Below, in pieces: positions 48,335-59,800 of a stretch of DNA of 64,000 nucleotides. The stretch is taken from contig VWZX01010527.1 of the NCBI GenBank assembly GCA_013399015.1, positions 992,001 through 1,056,000 on the forward strand. The letters are read 5' to 3'. This DNA comes from Galbula dea. Its lineage: Eukaryota > Chordata > Aves > Piciformes > Galbulidae. Within the stretch, counting starts at the first letter, position 1, and each line of letters opens with the position of its first letter. Both the position numbers and the translations under genes were made by a program. Under the pieces are notes generated by a model. The model worked only from the letters and a program-made list of their open reading frames with translations, was not told the origin of the DNA and made no database searches.

Positions 48335-48725
48335 TTATTGTGAATATTAACTGGAGTGGCTAAGGCAGGCCTGGGGCTGATAATTATAATTTGGTCCCCT
48401 GGATGATTGAGAATCCTTACATAGGACTGTGCAGTACAACTTTAACAGCCCTTCCCCATGCCTAACTAGAAAATCTGTTTCAAAGGGGCTCCATGAATTG
48501 TAGGGTACAGTCAATTAACTTGAATATTAATTATCTATAATGAATGTACCCTTCTTCGGGGCTTGAAAAGAAGCAAATTACTTGGAGAGGGACTAATTAA
48601 GATGATGTAATCTTGACCATGAAGAATAATTCCTTCCTAGTGACAGAAATGATCTAATTGAAGTATCTCATTAATTAATGTCTCATGAAATTGACTGATA
48701 AAATGCCTCTATGAATGCCTCCTGA
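48335..48725. promoter_or_regulatory. Candidate conserved non-coding element
   Basis: The block is rich in homeodomain-type cores: GATAATTATAATTTGG, CAATTAACTTGAATATTAATTATC, GGGACTAATTAAGATGATG, GATCTAATTGAAG and CATTAATTAATG. It has no open frame beyond about 30 codons and no tandem-repeat structure. The density of TAATTA/ATTAAT words is higher than in flanking sequence. This is inferred from texture only. Confidence 0.3.
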
Positions 48726-49269
48726 ACTCAGGGCCAGCAGAGCATTGTAGCACATCCACTCCCGCTCCAGACGCTATCACTGACAATATAATTAGGCCTT
48801 GGAAGCATGCTGTGCTCAGAAGGATTTATAACTCTGCAGTGTGGATAATCCACAAATGCAAAGTTAAGACAATGCAGCTTGCCACTGCAAGATTTCTGAA
48901 GTCAAGGAGGAAAACCACAAATCAGGTATAATCCAATGGATGACAAGTGAATTCCCCCTCCTGGTGGCTTTGTCAGCCTGCACCAAGACCAGTCCTGCAA
49001 TGTGCCAATAACTCTGTACCAGGTGCTGGCAGCTCCAAAAGGCTTCTTAACATCACTATGTCCAAGTGCTCCTTGTGTTAGTTCTCAGCTAAACAAAGTC
49101 AGATTACAGGCATCTTGTTTTCCCTTTTTCACTAGATTTGCACAAGCCTGTGGATTTTAGCTAATGATGCTGCAAGCCCTCCAAGACTGAGGGGTAGGGG
49201 AAAGACTCTTCCACCTGCTACAGAGAAGGTCTTGCTGGGGAGATTGTTGCATGTGTTAAGCAAAGTCTT
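48726..49269. other. Non-coding unique sequence, no gene seen
   Basis: I see no open frame of note and no recognisable repeat up to the CR1 boundary. Confidence 0.5.
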
Positions 49270-49600
49270 TACCAAGAAGACATTGAGTTACTGGAGCATG
49301 CCCAAAGAAGAGCAACAAAGCTGGTGAAGGCCCTGGACCACAAGTATTATGAGAAGTGGCTGAGGGAACTGGGGTTGGTTAGCCTGCAGAAAAGGAGGCT
49401 GAGGGGAGACCTTGCTCTCTACAACCACCTGAAATCAGGTCACAGTGAAGTGGGGGTCTCTTCTCCCAAATAAAAATTGATAGCACAAGAAGAAACAGCC
49501 TCAAGTTGCACCAGGGGAGGTTTAGGTTGGAAAAAAAATTTCCACAGAAAGGGTTGCAAGCATTGAACAGGCTGCCTAGGGAAGTGATGGAGTCACCAAG
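49270..49600 (+). mobile_element. CR1 LINE fragment, truncated at both ends
   Basis: ACCAAGAAGACATTGAGTTA, then CTGGAGCATGCCCAAAGAAG, GTGGCTGAGGGAACTGGGGT, AGGCTGAGGGGAGACCTTGC, TCAAGTTGCACCAGGGGAGG and ACAGGCTGCCTAGGGAAGTG follow the 3' part of an avian CR1 (end of the reverse-transcriptase frame into the 3' UTR). The family's terminal part (…CTTTTCCAACC… and ATTCTATG repeats) is absent. Similarity stops after GGAGTCACC at about 49599. The missing 3' end points to a later deletion, since CR1 insertions normally keep it. Confidence 0.92.
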
Positions 49601-52600
49601 TGCACCCCACCCAATAATAGTTTCTCTCTTAGCAGCTGAAGTCCTCTCCTAAGTGGTGCAGGAGTGGATGTTGGTGTTCTCTGCCTGAAATAATAGATGA
49701 ATTTGGGTCTCTGACATCTTCTGCAAGTCTTCTGAGACAGTCACTGCTTTGGAAAGTTGCTGCACTTTGAGCCCTTTACTTTCTGGACAAATGATCATGC
49801 AAAATACATTCTTCTAGGATGAAGGGAACATTTTGATTCTTAATAAAATGGCATTTGGGGTCATTTATTTTGGCCAGATAACCTGAGGGAAAACATAATT
49901 TGGTTTAATCCAAATGGTATATATTTTGGTTTTATTGCCAAAATGAAAGAACAAAAGAAAACCAAACAAAACAAACTCCATCCTTTGAAAGCTCTGGTAA
50001 TAGTATTTTCCCAATTTTATCTTTTCTGCACTTAGAGTTTTGAACAAGGACCTCTAAAACTGGCAGAGGTTCCTATGTTCCAGTAAAATATGATAAGCAG
50101 TAATAAATGGTCTGTGGATGGTATAAAGGGAAATTTGAATCCCAGAACCAACAATGACCAATTTACTACAAGCCTGGGGGAGCTAAAAATCATATAAGGA
50201 AACAGTAGAAACACAGCAGCCAGGAAGCAAACAAGATGAAAGGGCCAGTCCAAGGATGCAATATTGTTATTTGTTTATGTCTTTTCTGTTAAAGTGAATT
50301 AAATGCCCACAGCTCATAAAAGGTTCATCTACCAGTGCCGGAGCTCCTGAGTATCTCATGCTATTCCAGCACTAATTACATTTCATAAAGCTACCAAATA
50401 TACCATAACTAACATTTATTGGCCAATGAAATGTTGCTGTAAGTTAATAATTACAGATATATGTAGACAATAAAAAGTGAAGCCTCAGCCCCAACACAGG
50501 ATGGGATATTAAATACTTCTGCTCTTACTGAGTGTGGCTGAGAAGCTAAATTTAAGACCAGAGGTGACAGTGCCCCAGAAAGCCTGTGGGGGTAGAGAAA
50601 AAAAAACATTACTTCAGGGAGTTATGCAGGAGAGAGGTATTTGCTGCACCCATCTGGAATATTCCAAATGCACTGGGACTAAGGGTCCTTCTATGTCTTT
50701 GAAAGAATTGCTCAAATGGAGGTATTGGGGCTTCTACCTCCAGCTGATTTCATCCAAGTAGGAACTCCCACAACCCCACTGACAAGAGGACTTCCCAGTT
50801 CCCTACACAACCCTAAACTCTTTTCACAGCATTCAGGTCTGTACTATGCACAGCACAAACATCTCTCCTCTGCATTCCTAGTGTATGCCTGCCACCTCTG
50901 CTGATTATGTGTGGATGGATGTTCTCCTGTTTCAGGGCAGGTTGGGAGGGAGAAGGTGCCTGGCCAAAGCCAAGCTGCCATTCCTCCTGAGAACACAAAG
51001 CAAATATTAGACTTGCTGCAAACTCTACCATGTCAAACCAGCCTTCAGCAGTCCCCTATAGAAACAGAAACCAGGAGGTCACCTCCTCACTGGTGTTTCA
51101 CCTGGACAAGGATGAATCTGCTTCTCAAACCTCAGTCTGGAAAAAGCTCAGGAATTAGTGGCTGATTGCTGCTACTACTTTTATTTACCTAGATGAACTG
51201 GGGAAAGTCTGGTTAAACCAAAAGGGAAGCAGAAGGAGGAATCAGCCTCCTAAGTCTTTTTGTCACTTGCCTGCCAGGTCACATCTTCACTCCCCTTGAT
51301 TCCTATGTAGCTGGTAACCAGATACAGGAGTCTTTCCACCCTACAGTGCTTTGAGCTTTATCTGAGCTGGCCTACTTGGGTACAGATTCTCCCTCTAAGG
51401 CTTTTACTTCCTTATGTAATGAGATTAAAGCAGATTTAAAAGAGCAGTAAGGAGATGAGGAAGGTCAATGCCTTTGACTATAAATAAATGCTCTGCCTCT
51501 CTGAAGGTACAGCATCATCATGGTTAGGGCAACCCTTCACCTGGCTGAAGGAGTAGTGTTGAGCAGGCTGTCACCCTTTGTGGACATGTCACCATGGGTG
51601 GGATGGAAGGACTGTAAAAGAGGGAGAGATCTATAGGGTACTGATAGTGTAGGATGATGTTTTCTTGCTCTGTAACGTTTGAATGGAGTAGATCCACTTT
51701 CTTGTCAGCTACTATCACTACAGCACTCACAAATCCCAGCACTAGACAACCTGGATGCTCTTTGCCAGGAAGGCACAAACTGGTGCAAAGCACCATGAGA
51801 ATGCAGCCCCAAAATTGGCACCTATGATGCCCATGAGTGTAGTGACAAAGTCAAGTACATCGGGGAGAAAAATGAACTCAGGAGAACACAAAAAAAATTG
51901 GATTCAAGAAGTGTTTAGGGAACAGCACTAAAGAATTACAAGGAACCACCTTATCTTCATCAATTTTGCCCACTGTTAGAAGAGCAGATTTTTCAGAGCT
52001 ACATCTATATCTGGAATGATGATGCTGAAAGGGACACAAAGTGAGATCTGCAGCTATGGCTGTAGGAGTAGTGTAAGAGCAGATCCCCCAAGTCCTCCTC
52101 TTTCAAGGCTTGGGGGGGGGGTAGTATTCTCCTCAGGCACACCTTGTTGTGTCACATTTGTGCTTGGGAAGATTGTTCTGTTTCCAACCATCTTCTAGAG
52201 TAAATGAAGCTACAAGACCTCAGCACTTCTGAAGAAAAGAAAGAAGTAGGTCATTGATTTGTATTTCTCTTGCTTATAGCATATGTATATTCATACCTGT
52301 TCTGTGTGGCAGCATTGTTATCACTGGGGTGCCAGAGGGCTCACCCTGAGGCACCATGAGGGTGGTCTCAACTTTTTCATATCCAACACCACTATTGCTG
52401 AACCAAGTAATGTCCCTTCAGAAGCTTCCAGCTCTATACACATTTGAATTCCCAAAGTGCCAGGATTTCCCCTCTTAGAGACTGTTGCACAGGCTGACAA
52501 ATGTGCCAGTACAAAGTGTGACCTAATATTCAAGCCAAACTCCCCCACTCCCCCAATTTTATCCCATTACTTCTAATTAATCCCCTTTGCAGCAACTGCT

Positions 52601-53440
52601 CCTCTTCCTTGGCATATGTAATTGCTGATTGTTGCCACAGGGCTAATTCCCTTTCATGTAGGGTTGGCATAAATCTATTCTATAGGGGTGTCAAAGCATT
52701 TGGGAGGTTAAATTTTGCCTTATTTCAGTTCCACAGGGAAAACAATATAAAACTATCTAGGAGTTGTCCTATTAGTGGTGAGAGAACTAAGATGCCTTTG
52801 GCCAGGCACCACTGTGGTATAAGAGAGAGGGGATGTCCAATCTGCATGTAACCATGGCACCACTTTGGTGTATCAGCACTTGCTCCTGACCCCTACAATT
52901 TGCAGGTCATTTCAGTACCATAAATGATGAAAGAAGATGTTGGGCATTGGGGAATATCCTCCTGTGGATGTAAGCACATAACTCCCATTAATGTGAACGG
53001 GAGTTATACAGATGCGTTGAGCTGAGGATGTACTCTCCTGTCTGCAGAGGACACTAAGCAAGTCTGAGTAATCTGTGGTTGATTTTAGTTTTCTCCCCAG
53101 AGCTCTCAATGAAGGAGGATGCATGAGAAAGCTGGTGAACAAGGCATTAGCATCAAGACACAAGTGAAAGAGTGCTCAATGGGATTATTAGTGCTTACAC
53201 AGCACAAGTAATGGATGGTGTCCTACAGGAATACTTTACATTCAGGAGTCATGAGCCCAGCCTTTCTTTTCAGTGTGAATCAGAAGTGGTGGTTAAAGCA
53301 AAGGGGAACAAACCTAAAAGCAGAGAAAGCTTTTTTCCTTTCCCTTTTTATGGTCAGGAGAGGCTGTTTCTTACTCCCTTCTTTATTTAACTGTTGGTTG
53401 AGAGCTGTTTACATTGCCTGAGTGCTCTGCACACTCGAAT
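49601..53440. other. Non-coding unique sequence, no gene seen
   Basis: A G10 run lies at 52112-52121. An AT-rich block lies at about 50360-50480. The short ORFs (up to 90 codons) have no recognised product. Confidence 0.5.
52112..52121 (+). repeat. G10 homopolymer
   Basis: Ten consecutive G residues lie inside a short frame. The length is likely to be polymorphic or error-prone. Confidence 0.85.
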
Positions 53441-53957
53441 CCTTTTCTGTGGTGGATGAAAAATTGGACATGAGCTGGCAATGTGCACTTGCAGCTCAGA
53501 GAGCCAACCCCAGCCTGGGCTGGATCAGAAGAAGTGTGGCCAGCAGGCTGAGGGAAGTGACTCTGGCAAGTTGGGGTTGTTCAGCCTGGAGAAGGGAAGG
53601 CTCCAGGGAGACCTTATTGCAGCCTTTCAGTACTTAAAGGGGCCTATGAGAAAAATAGGGACAATCTTTTTAGCAGGAACTGTTGCAACAGGACAAAGAG
53701 TAATGGTTTTAAACTAAAAGAGGGAAGATGACTAGATATAACAAATATTTTTTTTTTTTTACAATGAGGTTGGTGAAATACTGGCACAGGTTGCCCAAAG
53801 AGGTGATGGATGCCCCATCCCTGGAAACATTCCAGATCAGGTTGGACAGGGCTCTGAGCAATCTGATCTAGATGAAGATTTCTCTGCTTACTGCAGGGTT
53901 TGGACTAAAGAGCCTTTAAATGTCCCTTCCCTCCCCAAACATTTTATGATGATTCTG
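53441..53957 (+). mobile_element. CR1 LINE 3' end with internal deletion
   Basis: The copy starts near GTGGTGGATGAAAAATTGGA, runs through GAAGTGTGGCCAGCAGGCTG and AGGGAAGTGACTC, then jumps at about 53567 to TTGGGGTTGTTCAGCCTGGA. From memory this skips roughly 200 bases of the family consensus. It continues AGACCTTATTGCAGCCTTTC, GGTTGCCCAAAGAGGTGATG, CCCCATCCCTGGAAACATTC and ends ATTTTATGATGATTCTG, a decayed form of the ATTCTATG terminal repeat. A T13 run at 53748-53760 lies where the family has a short T run, so slippage has expanded it. The 71- and 78-codon frames here are remnants, not genes. Confidence 0.93.
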
Positions 53958-54149
53958 TTGACAAACCCCCCAGCTCCCTTGCTGCCAATCCAGCTCACCA
54001 TCAGTGCTCCAAGCAGGACTTGGACATCACCAGCATGCAGAAACAAGACAATCATGCAGCAAAGAGGACGAGAACCACTGGAGATAAAGCCTCACCTGCA
54101 TTGGATCAGTAGTTGCAGCAGAGGATGACTGATGCATTAAACCTACACT
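53958..54149. other. Non-coding unique spacer
   Basis: I see no gene and no recognisable repeat between the CR1 end and the following AT-rich block. Confidence 0.5.
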
Positions 54150-54370
54150 GGGGCACTCAGGAAAATTAATTCATTTTCTGTTCACACTTTAAATTAATTT
54201 GGATTATTTAATCCACATTAGGGTCCTTTATGCACACTCACATTCAGAATTAAAGTGTTGCTAATTCAGTTTACAAAGTAAATTAAGCTCAGCCAAATTA
54301 ATGCTATGTTAAACTTGAATAAGGGTCTATGAATAGATTTAATGTGGTTTAATTATCCACTTTACATATT
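54150..54370. promoter_or_regulatory. Candidate conserved non-coding element, TTAATT-rich
   Basis: Repeated AAATTAATTCATT, TTAAATTAATTTGGATT, CAGAATTAAAG, GTAAATTAAGC and CAAATTAATGC words give at least five ATTAA(T/G) cores in about 200 bases. There is no open frame. Either a homeodomain-responsive element or simply AT-rich sequence would fit. Confidence 0.27.
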
Positions 54371-55264
54371 AGAAAACGCATGAAATTTCACATTAAATGA
54401 CAAAAACAGTCCCTGGAGCAGGAGAGACTGGAAGCCAAAGCTCCTCCTCCCAGAAAAGGGCACTGGATGACAGTGAAAAGTCTTCTGCTTAGCTTGAGGG
54501 GTCTCTGAATTAAACAGGAAGAGTGGAAGCCTTTCAGCAGCTGGAGTAGAGGCTGACTCATCTTCCTTGATGCTTGTCATAACTGGGAGAGAACTCTCCA
54601 GCAACACGATGGATCAAGGTCTCCTGGCTGCTGAGAAGTGCTCCAGCCACTAGGTGAGACTCCTCACAGCTCAATTTAAGATGCAAATTCTAAATATCTG
54701 CTCTATGCATCTCCTGAGGATTTGCACAGCAGAAGAGCATCCAGCAGCTCAGCATTGGAATGAGGACCGAGAAGAATAAAAAATGCCTAAGAAACCATGA
54801 CATTTCAGAAGTGGGCTAGAAGTTCTCAGAGACTCTGCCAGGGCTCACCTGGATCTCCTGAAGGGTGGTAGTGATTACAGGGAACTGGAAAACAGACAAT
54901 GTAGAATGAAGGGAAAGAAAGAGTAAAAAACCAAGTTACATTCCATTTCTATTAAAATATGACCACAAAAGATGAAGCTGTTCACAAATATCTAAGAGAC
55001 ACCCAGGAACACTAAGCAACACTCAAGTTTGGATTTTTTTTAGATCAAATAATTTCTAAACCATTCTGATGTACTTTGGCAGGTTGAAGAAGAGTAGGCA
55101 TCATACCTCAATTTCAGCAGCTTCTATTTTTTCCTAGCAAGGTACAGAAACACAATCTAGGTGACACTGCTATTGGAGCATGCAAAAGCATAAGGGAAAA
55201 TATCTATTAGTATAGCAGTAATCAGCATCTCACTTGCAAGAAGGAGGTATACATCAAGAAAAAT
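54371..55264. other. Non-coding unique sequence, no gene seen
   Basis: An 81-codon minus-strand frame (54362-54607) has no recognisable domain. No repeat is identified up to the old CR1 boundary. Confidence 0.5.
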
Positions 55265-56076
55265 TCTTCAAGGTTCTGACTGGGATGTCACACTGTGCAA
55301 TGTTTTCCTTAACAATTTGGATGACAACATAACCTTTACGTTTACATATTCACACACACCACCAGAGAAGGAGGGGCTACCAGCATGCCAGAAAACACAG
55401 GGCTGGAGTTCAAAATCATCCTGGCAAATGATAGAAGTGGCCTGAAAAAAATAGGATGCAAATGAGCTTTTGTCCTTAACAAATAGCAGGATCAGAGAGG
55501 AACAACAACTGCATGATGACAAGCCAGGAACAGCAGACTGAAAGGCAGCTCTACAGAGAAGGACTTGAGGGTTAGAGTGGATCAGCAGATAGATGTGAAT
55601 CAACAGGGTTATGCTGAAAACAGCAAACACCATGCTGAGGCATGCAAAAAGCACCATTATATTTGAGATGTGTGAAGAAAGCCTTCTGCTCTCTTTGCTG
55701 CTGGTAAAGGCTTTGCTGGAGAACTTTCTCACATTTTGGCCACTGTATGTCAGGAGAAGTTAGATTAATGGAAAAGAGAGCAGAAGACATTCAAAGAAAA
55801 AGAGAGAGAAAGACAAGGGAAAAAAACCCTAGAGCAGAGCACTACCTGAAATCCAGAAATCATTATTTGTATAGAACACAAACAAGGAAGAAGAGAATAT
55901 GGCAAAGTGGTAGTCTCAAACACATACAAAGCAGCTGCAAAGACAAAGGGGATAAAGTTTTTGCTGCAACCACAGTGAGTTGGAGATAGAATCACAGGCC
56001 TCATTGTATTAAGGGTGTTTTAGTCTGGGCAACAAGATAACTTTCTTATTCAGTAAGTGCAAGGATAATCTTTTAA
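55265..56076 (+). mobile_element. Old, diverged CR1 LINE body
   Basis: Co-linear blocks recall an older amniote CR1. They include GGGCTGGAGTTCAAAATCAT, GTGGCCTGAAAAAAATAGGA, GAAGGACTTGAGGGTTAGAG, GATGTGAATCAACAGGGTTA, GCTGGTAAAGGCTTTGCTGG and AACTTTCTCACATTTTGGCC, then a purine-rich part and AACACATACAAAGCAGCTGC. These match the C-terminal reverse-transcriptase region into the 3' UTR. The segment is much more diverged than the CR1 that follows. The longest open frame of the window (154 codons, 55268-55732) runs antisense to it and is not a gene. Confidence 0.65.
55768..55828 (+). repeat. Purine-rich tract
   Basis: About 60 bases are mostly A and G (GAAAAAGAGAGAGAAAGAC core). The tract lies inside the old CR1 body and is probably family sequence modified by slippage. 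Confidence 0.6.
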
Positions 56077-56641
56077 ATGATTGTCCCCCAGTACTAGGCA
56101 CTGGTGAGGCTGCACCTCGAATACTGGGTTCAGTTTTGGGCCTCTCACTACAAGAAGGACGTTGAGTTGCTGGAGTGTGTCTAAAGAAGAGCAGCAAAGC
56201 TAGTGAAGGGTCTGGAGGACAAGTCTTATGAGGAGTGGCTGAGGGAACTGGGGTTGTTTAGCCCAGAGAAAAGAAGGCTCAGAGGAGACCTTCTTGCTCT
56301 CTTCTTGCTCTTTCTACCTGAAAGGAGGTTGTAGAGAAGTGTGGGTTGGTGTCTCCTCCCAAGGAACAAGCGATAGACAAGAGGAAAGGGCCTCAAGTTG
56401 TGACAGGGGAGATATAGAATGTACTAGCAAAAGTTTCTTCACTGAAAGGGTTGTAAGCAATGGAACAGGCTGCCCAACGAAGTGCTTGAGTCACAGTCCC
56501 TGGAGGTATTAAAAGACATGTAGATGTGATGCTGAGGGTCATGATTTAGTGGTGAGCTGGCAGTGCTCTATTAATGGTTGGAGTTGATGATATTAAAGGT
56601 CTTTTCCAACCAAAAGAATTCTATGATTCTATGATTCCATG
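56077..56641 (+). mobile_element. Younger CR1 LINE, intact 3' end
   Basis: The copy begins at about ATGATTGTCCCCCAGTACTA and continues GGCACTGGTGAGGCTGCACC, GTTTTGGGCCTCTCACTACA, TGAGGAGTGGCTGAGGGAAC and CTGAAAGGAGGTTGTAGAGA. It ends with GGTCTTTTCCAACC and three ATTCTATG-type octamers (56618-56641, the last reading ATTCCATG). This is a well-preserved 5'-truncated CR1 of about 565 bases. Short direct duplications (TTCTTGCTCTC twice near 56290-56313) are private to this copy. The 72-codon frame (56294-56512) is spurious. Confidence 0.95.
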
Positions 56642-56715
56642 AGACAGTGATTGAAAAACAGGCTGTGGTCCCTCACAGTCTTTTTATCCCAGAGAGTTTC
56701 TAAGTTTGCTCCCAT
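56642..56715 (+). mobile_element. Possible 3' continuation of the old CR1
   Basis: After the young CR1 tail, ACAGGCTGTGGTCCCTCAC and CAGTCTTTTTATCC weakly resemble the next expected part of an old CR1 3' UTR (AGGCTGTGGAATCTCCATCA, GGTTTTTAA). If so, the young element is inserted within the old one. Similarity is slight. Confidence 0.3.
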
Positions 56716-56729
56716 CTTTGGTGGAACAG

Positions 56730-56812
56730 TGTGATTTTGGCCAGATGACTACATCCCTTTAGTTACCAGTGTTCCCATGTGTAAATACACAGAAACAAAA
56801 TTCTCATCCCTT
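56730..56812 (+). repeat. MIR-type SINE relic
   Basis: TGTGATTTTGGCCAGATGAC, TACATCCCTTTAGTTACC and GTTCCCATGTGTAAATAC parallel the MIR middle part (TGTGACCTTGGGCAAGTCAC, TTAACCTCTCTGTGCC, TTTCCTCATCTGTAAAATG) at matching spacing. The copy is diverged. Confidence 0.45.
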
Positions 56813-59800
56813 TCCAGGAAAACTAAATAAATAATATAATGCATCTAGAAAATCTGTCTGATCAAGGATCTGCTGGCATGGTGCTGACTTCTGAAAAGAG
56901 AGGCTGATCCACCCTACCACAGATGGAGATAATGTAGATCAGCATCCTCCAACTCATTTTGCATATCTGCATTAACTACAAAAGAAAGGCTTTGGAGCCT
57001 AAACAATTGCTTGGGTTTGGCCTCAAAACCTCATTTTCTGGCAAGAAATGATTGAACAAATACAGTTATAAAATGCCACACATTCACAGCAAAGCAGGAA
57101 TACTTTCAAGACCACAGGAGTGTATAGAAGTAACCAAGTGCAGGCATCACTTTAAGATTGAACCTGCACCAAACTGCTTTGTGCTCAAAGGACAGAAAAA
57201 AAATGTGTGCAAACACAATGAAAGGAGGATTGTTTATGTGCCACCTCCATACTAGCAACCATGAACTCTGGCTGATTTTGCTTATCATCCATTAAAGGAA
57301 ACAGCCATAGGTCATCTCTGTGATTACCTAACACTCAGGAAGAGCAATAAAGCTCAGCTGGAGGTGTCACACTGCAGCAAAAAGTAAAGCAAGCCCAACT
57401 CTCATTTTTGTTTTTCACTACATTACTTCAGTTAACATAGTGCACTGTTAACATTTAACTCCTGGCCATATATTGCTTTATAGATAGACAATCAATACTG
57501 CAACTGAAATATGATTTTGTTAAAACGTCTAGGGGGCTGTATGCATTTAGCTTTCACACTATTTTCAGAAAATGAACATCAATATAAAAATAATGAGGCT
57601 CATAAAATAAAGCCTAGTTCATGTGGCTGAGTTGGCTTTTAAGAAAGGGGGCAAAGATTTATACTGAAGGCTTCACAAAAGAAACAGCTTAGAACAACAT
57701 TCAGCATCTCTTTCAATCCCAATCGAAGGACGTTCAAGGCCAGCAATGAAAAACAGTTTGCCTTTGCTCAGGAGGGCAGCCACTGGGATGGCAACACTTG
57801 GCAGGAGCACTTGGAAACACCAGCAAGAGGAAACTGCAGCACAGCCTTGGACAAGAATACAAAATCACCTCTTATTTGGAGATCATCATAAGTCACATCT
57901 CATTTTTGTAGTTGAGCTGCTTCTGCTTACAAAAGAAGAACTCAAGAAATTCAGCAGAGCCCAGCCTGGTTTCTGCTGGGCCAGAAAAGAGGACAGGAAA
58001 GTCTGTGGGACTTTAAAGGTGTAGGTACCAGCAGTGGCAACAGAGGGAAATTCCTGCTCCCCCTGAGTGAACCAGAGCCTTGGAGAGCAACAAGCACTGT
58101 TGTCCTATCATCTGCAGTTTTTGTTTGGTTTTCCCTGGGACAAAAATACTAGGGGTAGGGCTGGGATTGAAACAAGATAAAAAGGAGCATTTCATCTCTT
58201 TGACAGCCAAGTGATGTAACATGAACCTTGACATGCTGCATCTCAACACTGAGTATGGTCATGAAAGTGTGAGTGCCACATGCACAAGACAGTTTATGCT
58301 AAAGTTCTTAAGACATGAGTAATACATCAAAGCCAAGAGGAATTGGGACATGTACATTGAAAATGACACCTTCTCCTTCACATCCCTATATTTGTCAGGA
58401 TTTACTACTACTACTTTTTTTAAACCTTTCTGAAACATTTGTAGTGAATGAAGAGGTGACAGCATTCCAGAAAGTAATGCTGAAAGGGAAGCCTTTAAAA
58501 GGGCTGAATGACAGTAACCTGAATCAAAGCAGACAGAGGACAGGTCCCTTTAGGATCAGATCCCATTTAATTTAACTAAAGCAAGACTTCCTCCAACCCA
58601 CCCCCATCCCCAGCTCTTTTCATAGGATCCTTTCATTCAGAAATGAAGGTACTAAAACACTTTCCTTTTCCACTCATGGGACATCACAGTCAGTGATGTC
58701 CCCAAGGAAAAGATGATCAAATACCACCTCAGTTGTGACATTTCCAAGTTACACCTCTGATACAGCTAACTCTGACCACATAGTGGTCATTGGTGTTGGC
58801 AGAACAGCAGGAAACACAAAGAGAAGCTCTGCTCAAGACCAGCTCTAAATGGGTACCAGCATATCATTGCTCCCCAGCAGCAAAACAAAGGTTAAAGGTG
58901 TGCACATATCAAGAATAAACACAAGGTACTTTGGATCAGAAGAGCTTGAAGCAAACTGATCATCTTTCATATATAGTAGATGTTCACCACATCTTGTTTT
59001 TCCTTTTTTCTGTTTCCTGTTTTGTGTGGGTAGCTGATAGGAATTCATGGAAACTTTCATTTGTTACAAATCAAATAGAACATACTGTGGTATTTTAAAA
59101 AAAAATTAATCATTTTGAGTTTTCAGTTCAGGCTGTGCATAGACTGAACAACTTTCCATCCCATCCAGGCAGGAGATGATTAAAAATATTCCCTTTTTGC
59201 AGGTGCTGTACTGTAGGAGTTGGCTTCTGCTTGCCTTAGGAAAAGTCCTTTCATCTATCACATGTTATGGGTGGATTATGTCATCTCAAATCAAATTGCC
59301 TCATGCCATGTCAGCTCCTGCAACAGGACATACTTGTGAGGGGCAGCTCAATGTAGCAGGACACATCAAATGTTTAAAAGAAGCAGTGTTGCTTGCACCC
59401 ATAGTCTGTCACTGGGTGCTAAAGTGCCTCTCAGCAGCTGTCTTGCCTGTGTCCTTCACAGAAGCAAACTCTGACATCACTACCCCCAACTTCTGCATAG
59501 ACTCAAAAGCTATTCTGAATAATCAAACATCATCTCCAAATCCATTTGGAGAAGAACTCTTAACAGCAAAACTCCCACTCTGACTCCAAAATGTTGAGTT
59601 CACTCTACAGCTCATGCACAAGGAGAAGTGGCAGTAGGTACGGAGGTAAAGATGGAGAGAAGCTGCAGAAAGGCTAAGACAAGCAGAAGTAAGCACAGAA
59701 ACACAGCCACACATATCTCCTTCAGAAGGCAAGCCAAGCAACAGCCCAGAGCCTGATTAAATCTGGGAGGCTGCTCTGTCTGTTTAATATTTGTTTACAT

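Noticed and set aside
59176..59583. 135-codon plus-strand frame
   Set aside because: No domain, no signal peptide or membrane pattern that I would trust, and nothing around it to suggest an exon.
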